Part shown: positions 6,596 to 10,182 of the stretch, piece after piece
How the letters are laid out: every line of letters starts with the position of its first letter
Numbering within the stretch: the first letter of the stretch is position 1
Assembly (NCBI GenBank): GCA_021801885.1
Contig: JAKABL010000023.1
Span: 1-10,182 of the forward strand
From: a bacterium
Lineage (GTDB): Bacteria > Patescibacteriota > Minisyncoccia > UBA6257 > 2-01-FULL-56-20
Reading direction: 5' to 3'
Length of the DNA stretch: 10,182 nucleotides
Program-made: the position numbers and the translations under genes
Notes under the pieces: generated by a model
Told to the model about the DNA's origin: nothing
The model's database searches: none
The model's input: the letters and a program-made list of their open reading frames with translations, nothing else

Positions 6596-7024
6596 CTATC
6601 TTCGCGTACGCGCGGTCTTCTTATGGACGCCCTTTTTCGCGACCGTGCGCCGGCGCGCGGTCTTCTTTGCAGGCTTCGCAGCCTTTTTCGCCATTGCCTT
6701 CGCCCGAGCCTGGATCGCATTCCACTGCCCCTTAAGCTCCCTGCCGAGCACAACGACATCGCGGGCCGATACGTCTTCGAGCGAGCCGCAGTTTTTGATG
6801 GCCTGATCGACGATCGCGGCATATTCCTTTTTTCCGAGACGGCGTGCCGCCTTCGCCTTGCGCACAACGTCCATGCGGGCCTTCTTTGCCCACGACTTCA
6901 TCTTTGCCTGATTCTTTTTATCCGAAAGAAGATATGCCGCTGCCGATGCCGCAAGTACTGCGGCGGTAATCGCACCACCAACTTCGGCTCCTTGTATGAC
7001 TTTCTTTTTCTGCGCTTTTTTCAT
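6596..7024 (-). CDS. Small membrane-anchored protein with histone H1-like basic tail
   Basis: A 142-residue protein. A basic N-terminus (MKKAQKKK) leads into a Gly/Ala-rich hydrophobic segment (about 13-33, GGAITAAVLAASAAAYLL), resembling YtxH-like small anchored proteins. A Lys/Arg-rich helical region follows (36-66, KKNQAKMKSWAKKARMDVVRK), then a less basic part (67-105), then a low-complexity tail (about 106-142) made almost wholly of Lys, Arg, Ala, Thr and Val with repeated KKA/KKT/TAR units, like histone H1 or bacterial Hc1/AlgP-type tails. The tail suggests binding to nucleic acid or another polyanion, perhaps at the membrane; this is inference. The ATG at 7024 is chosen over an in-frame ATG at 7099, which would overlap the upstream gene by 59 bp. 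It follows the 99-residue gene after 16 nt and has no Shine-Dalgarno. Confidence 0.8.
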   Translation of the reverse strand: MKKAQKKKVIQGAEVGGAITAAVLAASAAAYLLSDKKNQAKMKSWAKKARMDVVRKAKAARRLGKKEYAAIVDQAIKNCGSLEDVSARDVVVLGRELKGQWNAIQARAKAMAKKAAKPAKKTARRRTVAKKGVHKKTARTRR

Positions 7025-7040
7025 GAACACAAGTGATTGC

Positions 7041-7340
7041 TTATGATTTCTTTGTTTGCTTCCGCTCTTTGTTCGACCTTGATGGTGTCCTCTTCCCAAG
7101 CACGCCGAGGAACTTTATGAATCGTTCGATGCGGAACCCTTCCCGCGTCACGTCGGCGCGAAGACTCGCAATATCGCTTCGAAAAAGGACCGTTTCCTCC
7201 CTCACCTCGCGGGTGATCGCCCGCAGATCGCTCAGTACCTTTGCGGCATAGATAAGCGCCACGGTAAGCGCGGCACCGACCACGACGACCGCGATGGTCG
7301 TCACGAAAAAGAAAATATCCGCATGGACGAGCGTGTTCAT
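7041..7340 (-). CDS. Small single-pass membrane protein with coiled-coil, unknown function
   Basis: A 99-residue protein. One hydrophobic segment at about 8-33 (FFFVTTIAVVVVGAALTVALIY) is followed by a charged helical stretch (34-78, VLSDLRAITREVREET...) with heptad-like Leu/Ile/Val spacing, consistent with a coiled coil, and a basic tail (83-99, KRTPSRSNKERKQTKKS). The layout resembles DUF948-like small proteins, but I cannot assign a family. The ATG at 7340 is supported by an extended -10 element ending 6 nt upstream. It lies 12 nt downstream of the DUF763 stop and 16 nt upstream of the H1-like gene, so the two small membrane proteins are probably co-transcribed and may work together. Confidence 0.8.
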   Translation of the reverse strand: MNTLVHADIFFFVTTIAVVVVGAALTVALIYAAKVLSDLRAITREVREETVLFRSDIASLRADVTREGFRIERFIKFLGVLGKRTPSRSNKERKQTKKS

Positions 7341-7346
7341 AGGTCC

Positions 7347-7355
7347 ATTATATCA
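7347..7355 (-). promoter_or_regulatory. Extended -10 (TGATATAAT) for the two small membrane protein genes
   Basis: The minus strand reads TGA-TATAAT: TATAAT at 7352-7347, preceded by the TGA stop codon of the DUF763 gene (7355-7353), whose TG supplies the extended -10 dinucleotide. The ATG at 7340 begins 6 nt past the hexamer, so the mRNA would be leaderless. No -35 was found. Confidence 0.6.
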
Positions 7356-8516
7356 TACGAGGCGTGCGATGGCCTTCCGTTTATCCACATCCGGCAGGCG
7401 GGTCTTCCGGACGGCGGCGGCAAGCATCGCAATGCTCTCGTCATAGGTCCTGCGATCGACGGGATAAGGGGTGGCATCCTTCCCGCCATGCGCAACACTG
7501 TAGCGCGCAGGATCTTCATAGGAGGGCGCGGCGCCGTAGATCACTTCGCCGATGAGCGCGAGCGCGCGCACCGTTTTCGCGCCCACCCCCTGGATCGCAA
7601 CCAGAGATTCATAATCATCGGGCCTGCGGTCGGTCACCGTGGCAAGCACCTTTTCGAGGTATTTGCTCTTCGAAAAATTTTCGTGCATGACGGGATGATG
7701 GGAGAATTCACGCGACTCGAGATTGAGGAGCGTGAGCTGACGGCTTTCACGGCCGTCGCCCCCGATGCGGACCGTCGCCATCTGCGAAAGGCGGGAGGAA
7801 TGTTTGCGCAACAGCTGGACGTCCTTCATGAGTGATGCGTATCCGTGCTGCACGAGCGCGGTCGAAATTTCCCTCGTCCGGTCGCTCTTCGCGGCGGAAA
7901 GGTCGAGCACGGTCTTGAGGGTCGCCGCCGAGGAAATACCGCTGTGCGGTTCGTCAACAAGGTCTTTTATATTTTTTGAATACCAATGGTATCGTCTCGC
8001 CGCGCGCACATCCTTGTTCATCCCCTGCTGGACGACCGCCCAGGCGCCATTGCGCGAAAAGAAGAAGGCATGATGGTAGAGATCGAATCCGTCCTGAACG
8101 AGGGCCGAGTCCACCTTGGCGCTCATCTTCGAATTGTAAACGAGATTCTGCGCAAGCGGCGCGGAAATCATCATCCGTTCGCCCCAGGCCGTGATCTCCT
8201 CCGGCGTTTTCCGCGAGGTTTTCCCCTTGCCTCCGCAGATCGCGATCCCGAATTCGCGCTCATGGCCGCGGATCGCCTCCTTGAGCGCCGCGGTAAGGAT
8301 CGTCGTAAGGCCGCTCGCATTCCAATCGAAGGCGAGCACGGTGCCGAGCGACTGGAACCATACCGGGTCCGCGATGCGCGCTATGAATTCGTCCGGGCCA
8401 TATTCGGCAATAAGCACATAGACCATTTCCCGCCCCAGCTTCACCATCCGCTCGAAGAGCCACGGGGGGCAGTGGCCGTCATCGAGGCCGAAGGACGCTA
8501 TGCCGCGCTGGATCAT
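7353..8516 (-). CDS. DUF763 family protein
   Basis: A 387-residue soluble protein recognised as DUF763, known from archaea and some bacteria, function unknown. Family landmarks: an N-terminal RGIASFGLDDGHCPPWLFERM (4-24 in outline), EYGPDEFIARIADPVWFQSLG (38-58 in outline), LAFDWNASGLTT (61-72), GGKGKTSRKTPEEI (95-108), and the C-terminal pair LVAIQGVGAKTVRALALIGEVIYG (305-328 in outline) and DPARYSVAHGGKDATPYPVDRRTYD (335-359 in outline). GVGAKTVRALAL has the glycine hairpin of a helix-hairpin-helix DNA-binding motif, so a nucleic-acid role is possible. No signal peptide or membrane segment. I start it at 8516 because the family begins just before RxGIA; an ATG at 8537 adds seven residues but lies upstream of a TATAAT. 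It follows rseP by 60 bp. Confidence 0.93.
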   Translation of the reverse strand: MIQRGIASFGLDDGHCPPWLFERMVKLGREMVYVLIAEYGPDEFIARIADPVWFQSLGTVLAFDWNASGLTTILTAALKEAIRGHEREFGIAICGGKGKTSRKTPEEITAWGERMMISAPLAQNLVYNSKMSAKVDSALVQDGFDLYHHAFFFSRNGAWAVVQQGMNKDVRAARRYHWYSKNIKDLVDEPHSGISSAATLKTVLDLSAAKSDRTREISTALVQHGYASLMKDVQLLRKHSSRLSQMATVRIGGDGRESRQLTLLNLESREFSHHPVMHENFSKSKYLEKVLATVTDRRPDDYESLVAIQGVGAKTVRALALIGEVIYGAAPSYEDPARYSVAHGGKDATPYPVDRRTYDESIAMLAAAVRKTRLPDVDKRKAIARLV

Positions 8517-8522
8517 ACTTCC

Positions 8523-8528
8523 ATTATA
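8523..8528 (-). promoter_or_regulatory. -10 box (TATAAT) before the DUF763 gene
   Basis: Exact TATAAT on the minus strand at 8528-8523, six bases before the ATG at 8516, implying a leaderless transcript. A GGAGGAG at 8535-8529 lies 12 nt before the ATG and could act as a wide-spaced Shine-Dalgarno on a read-through mRNA from rseP, so both modes are possible. Confidence 0.5.
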
Positions 8529-8542
8529 CTCCTCCATGGTGC

Positions 8543-8559
8543 GGAGGCGGCGCGCCTCC
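8543..8559 (-). other. GC-rich hairpin between rseP and the DUF763 gene
   Basis: GGAGGCG (8543-8549) and CGCCTCC (8553-8559) form a perfect 7-bp stem with a 3-nt loop, 17 nt past the rseP stop. No T-run follows, so it is not a standard intrinsic terminator. It may attenuate read-through or protect the 3' end of the rseP mRNA. Confidence 0.5.
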
Positions 8560-8576
8560 TGGCACGCCGCTCCGGA

Positions 8577-9662
8577 TCATATGAGGCCGTGAATATCGCG
8601 CACGGTGAGTGCGATCATGAGCGCGAGCAGCAGCGCGAACCCTATGCCGTTCACCCACGCTTCCACTTTATAGGAAAGCGGCGCACGCCTGATCTTTTCC
8701 ACGAGAATGAACACGAAGCGTCCCCCATCGAGTGCGGGAAACGGGATGCAGTTCACGACCATAAGATTCAACGAGATGATGCCGATGAACTGGAGCAGGT
8801 AGGTCAATCCGATGCGCCCTGTCTCCTCCGCGACCCCGAAAATGCCCACCGGGCCCACGATCCCCGCAGGGATGGATGCCGTTGTGAAGACCTGCACGAT
8901 GAGGTGCCAGAACGCTTGGACCGTGAGGATGGAAATGTTCCCTGCGGCAAAGAGCCCGTCGCGCAACGCCGCGAAGAAGCCTTCGCGCTTCGCACCCCCC
9001 TGCTCGAGCGCGACGCCGATTGCGCCCTGGTTCGGACCGGGATTGGTCCGCGGGGTCATCGTGAACGTGATAGTCTTGTCGTTTCGCAATACCGTCACGG
9101 TCACCGGTGCGCCTTTGTGCGCATCGATGTAGGTGATGAAACTTTGGGCATTCGTATACCCCTCAATGATGTCGCCCGTCTGCATGCCCGCCGCGGCCGC
9201 CGGCGAACCATGCTCGGTCCCTCCCACCACGAGCGTCTGCGGAACGCCGGTCATGAGCACAATGGCGATAAACAGCCACCCGAGAAGGAAATTTGTGAAC
9301 ACGCCCGCAAGGATGATGATGCTCTTCTTCCAGGCAGGCTGCACATAGAATTTGCGACGTTCGTCCTCCGGGTCCTCGGCAGGATTTCGGAGCACTTCCG
9401 GCGCGTCCCCCGCGGCGTCCTCGCCTCCCTCCACCAAGGCGAACTCTCCTCGCTCCCCGGCGATGCGTACGAACCCGCCGAACGGCAACCAATTGATGCT
9501 ATATTCCGTTTCCCCTATCTTTTTTGCGGCGATTCTCGGCGGAAATCCGAAGCCGAATTCATCCACCTTCAATCCGAACGCTTTTGCGGCAAGAAAATGG
9601 CCGGCTTCGTGGCCAAGGATGAGGAGCGACAGTCCAATAATGACGATGAGGGCGATGAGCAT
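8577..9662 (-). CDS. rseP: RIP metalloprotease RseP (site-2 protease family)
   Basis: A 361-residue zinc metalloprotease that cleaves substrates within the cytoplasmic membrane. The HExxH site is HEAGH (18-22) in the first membrane segment; the second zinc-ligand motif, NxxPxPxLDGG, is NCIPFPALDGG (304-314), with Asp312 the expected ligand. Between them are the FGFGFPPRI and LPFGGFVRI segments (36-67), an acidic loop (72-104, rich in Glu/Asp), a membrane segment (about 113-137), a PDZ domain (about 143-205, with GSPAAAAGMQTGDII) and a GPVGI segment (270-274). A final membrane segment is at about 338-354. One PDZ domain rather than two, as in many non-proteobacterial homologues. The ATG at 9662 begins just before the first helix. 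It lies 48 bp after frr with no uppS, cdsA or dxr between. Likely substrates (anti-sigma factors, signal-peptide remnants) are not encoded here. Confidence 0.96.
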   Translation of the reverse strand: MLIALIVIIGLSLLILGHEAGHFLAAKAFGLKVDEFGFGFPPRIAAKKIGETEYSINWLPFGGFVRIAGERGEFALVEGGEDAAGDAPEVLRNPAEDPEDERRKFYVQPAWKKSIIILAGVFTNFLLGWLFIAIVLMTGVPQTLVVGGTEHGSPAAAAGMQTGDIIEGYTNAQSFITYIDAHKGAPVTVTVLRNDKTITFTMTPRTNPGPNQGAIGVALEQGGAKREGFFAALRDGLFAAGNISILTVQAFWHLIVQVFTTASIPAGIVGPVGIFGVAEETGRIGLTYLLQFIGIISLNLMVVNCIPFPALDGGRFVFILVEKIRRAPLSYKVEAWVNGIGFALLLALMIALTVRDIHGLI

Positions 9663-9668
9663 GGAGCG

Positions 9669-9674
9669 ATAGTA
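9669..9674 (-). promoter_or_regulatory. Weak candidate -10 (TACTAT) before rseP
   Basis: The minus strand reads TACTAT at 9674-9669, six bases before the rseP ATG, a 4/6 match at the same spacing as the stronger leaderless promoters in this window. On its own it would not be called; rseP may simply be co-transcribed with frr. Confidence 0.2.
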
Positions 9675-9710
9675 TGTATCGGTAATGATGGATCCCGCGT
9701 TGCGTAGGGG

Positions 9711-10182
9711 CTATGCTCCGAGTTCGGTGAGCTTCGCTTTGAGCAGCAGCTCGACCTCTCCATTGGCCTTTTCGGTCGCCTTTTGCACTTTCTCGCGACC
9801 TTTGAATTCGTCGTCTTCAGTGATTGCCGACGCCGTCTTGGCATCCTTGAGCTTTTTCATGGCATCTTCGCGCCGGGCACGGATCTGGATACGCGCCGTC
9901 TCGGCCATTTTGCCGACCAATTTGCCGAGCTCCTCGCGACGTTCATCCCCAAGGGGTGAAAGGGTGGCGCGGATCGTCTGCCCGTCGTTCGCGGTAGAGA
10001 GGCCAAGATGGGCATTGTCGATGGCCTTCATCACGGCGCCCACCGCGCTCGGATCCCAAAGCGTGATCTGGATCGTGCGCGGGGGAAGGATGCTGAGCGA
10101 CCCGAGCTCCCGGATGGTCAGCATTTGATCATAGATGCTGAGACGAATATCCTGCACCATTTCTGCGGAAGGTTTGTTGCCC
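9711..10182 (-). CDS. frr: Ribosome recycling factor, 5' end cut by window edge
   Basis: The C-terminal 156 residues of ribosome recycling factor, which with EF-G splits the post-termination ribosome. The frame stays open to the right edge: the codons before the internal Met at 10160 encode GNKPSAE, matching the GRASPSLL-type segment that comes before the beta strands in RRF, so that Met is not the start. About 25-30 N-terminal residues should lie outside. Recognisable parts are IRELGSLSILPPRTIQITLWDPSAV (domain II, ending in the conserved W-D), AIDNAHLGLSTANDGQTIRATLSPLGDERREELGKLV (LG-N-DG and the start of the long helix), and KMAETARIQIRARREDAMKKLK (basic helix with conserved R-x-x-R-x-D/E). 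The stop is TAG at 9713-9711. Confidence 0.95.
   Translation of the reverse strand, partial: GNKPSAEMVQDIRLSIYDQMLTIRELGSLSILPPRTIQITLWDPSAVGAVMKAIDNAHLGLSTANDGQTIRATLSPLGDERREELGKLVGKMAETARIQIRARREDAMKKLKDAKTASAITEDDEFKGREKVQKATEKANGEVELLLKAKLTELGA

Noticed and set aside
7025..7099. ATG at 7099 as start of the H1-like protein
   Set aside because: It would overlap the upstream 99-residue gene by 59 bp in another frame; the ATG at 7024 gives a normal 16-nt gap and a typical basic start before the membrane segment.
8517..8537. ATG at 8537 as the DUF763 start
   Set aside because: It is upstream of the TATAAT and adds MEEYNGS, which is not part of the family N-terminus. It remains possible only on a read-through transcript.
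7986..9707. 573-codon plus-strand open frame opposite rseP and the DUF763 gene
   Set aside because: It is antisense to two clear conserved genes; the translation is rich in Arg/His/Asp with no domain, as expected from a GC-rich shadow frame.
10160..10182. Internal Met at 10160 as the frr start
   Set aside because: The frame continues upstream as GNKPSAE, which aligns with the conserved segment before the RRF domain II strands, so the gene is truncated by the window edge.
1..10182. CRISPR array, tRNA/rRNA gene, insertion sequence or toxin-antitoxin/defence locus
   Set aside because: No regularly spaced repeats, tRNA-like cloverleaf, transposase, terminal inverted repeats or defence domains were seen by eye; a covariance-model and HMM search would settle small RNAs.

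Overview
The window looks like a chromosomal segment from a Patescibacteria (Candidate Phyla Radiation) bacterium, most likely a Parcubacteria/Kaiserbacteria-type lineage. This is inference from gene style: small membrane-anchored proteins with a W-Y-S-K...LPFFGFWLGVQYG-type N-terminus, an frr-rseP pair with no uppS/cdsA/dxr between them, and compact spacing. No rRNA or other decisive marker is present. TGA is used as a stop by several clear genes (ABC-2 permease, DUF763 protein, rseP), so the code is the standard bacterial one and not the TGA=Gly code of Gracilibacteria/Absconditabacteria.

Layout. (1) 1-682, minus: the 5' part of a gene for a membrane-anchored extracytoplasmic protein that runs off the left edge. 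(2) 759-1175, plus: a small four-helix membrane protein, divergent from the first gene, with a strong Shine-Dalgarno and a terminator that starts inside its own coding region. (3) 1235-2825, minus: a two-gene DrrAB/NatAB-type ABC-2 exporter. (4) 2959-6538, plus: a three-gene MacAB/YknXYZ-type export system (adaptor, ATPase, FtsX-like permease), divergent from the first exporter across a 133-bp promoter region. (5) 6539-6581: a convergent terminator region. (6) 6596-10182, minus: in transcription order frr (5' end beyond the right edge), rseP, a DUF763 protein, a small TM/coiled-coil protein, and a small TM protein with a histone H1-like Lys/Ala/Arg tail.

How it fits together. Both ABC systems would act at the cytoplasmic membrane, and shared control from the intergenic region is possible. 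frr and rseP are housekeeping (ribosome recycling, intramembrane proteolysis). DUF763 is a family of unknown function ending in a helix-hairpin-helix-like segment.

The most notable structure outside the genes is in the starts. Four genes have a -10 hexamer (TATAAT or TATCAT) ending only 6-7 nt before the ATG, as expected for leaderless mRNAs. One other gene has a 9-nt Shine-Dalgarno match. I saw no CRISPR array, tRNA, rRNA, insertion sequence or defence system, and no gene-free stretch over 300 bp. Most of the window is ordinary core and transport content.
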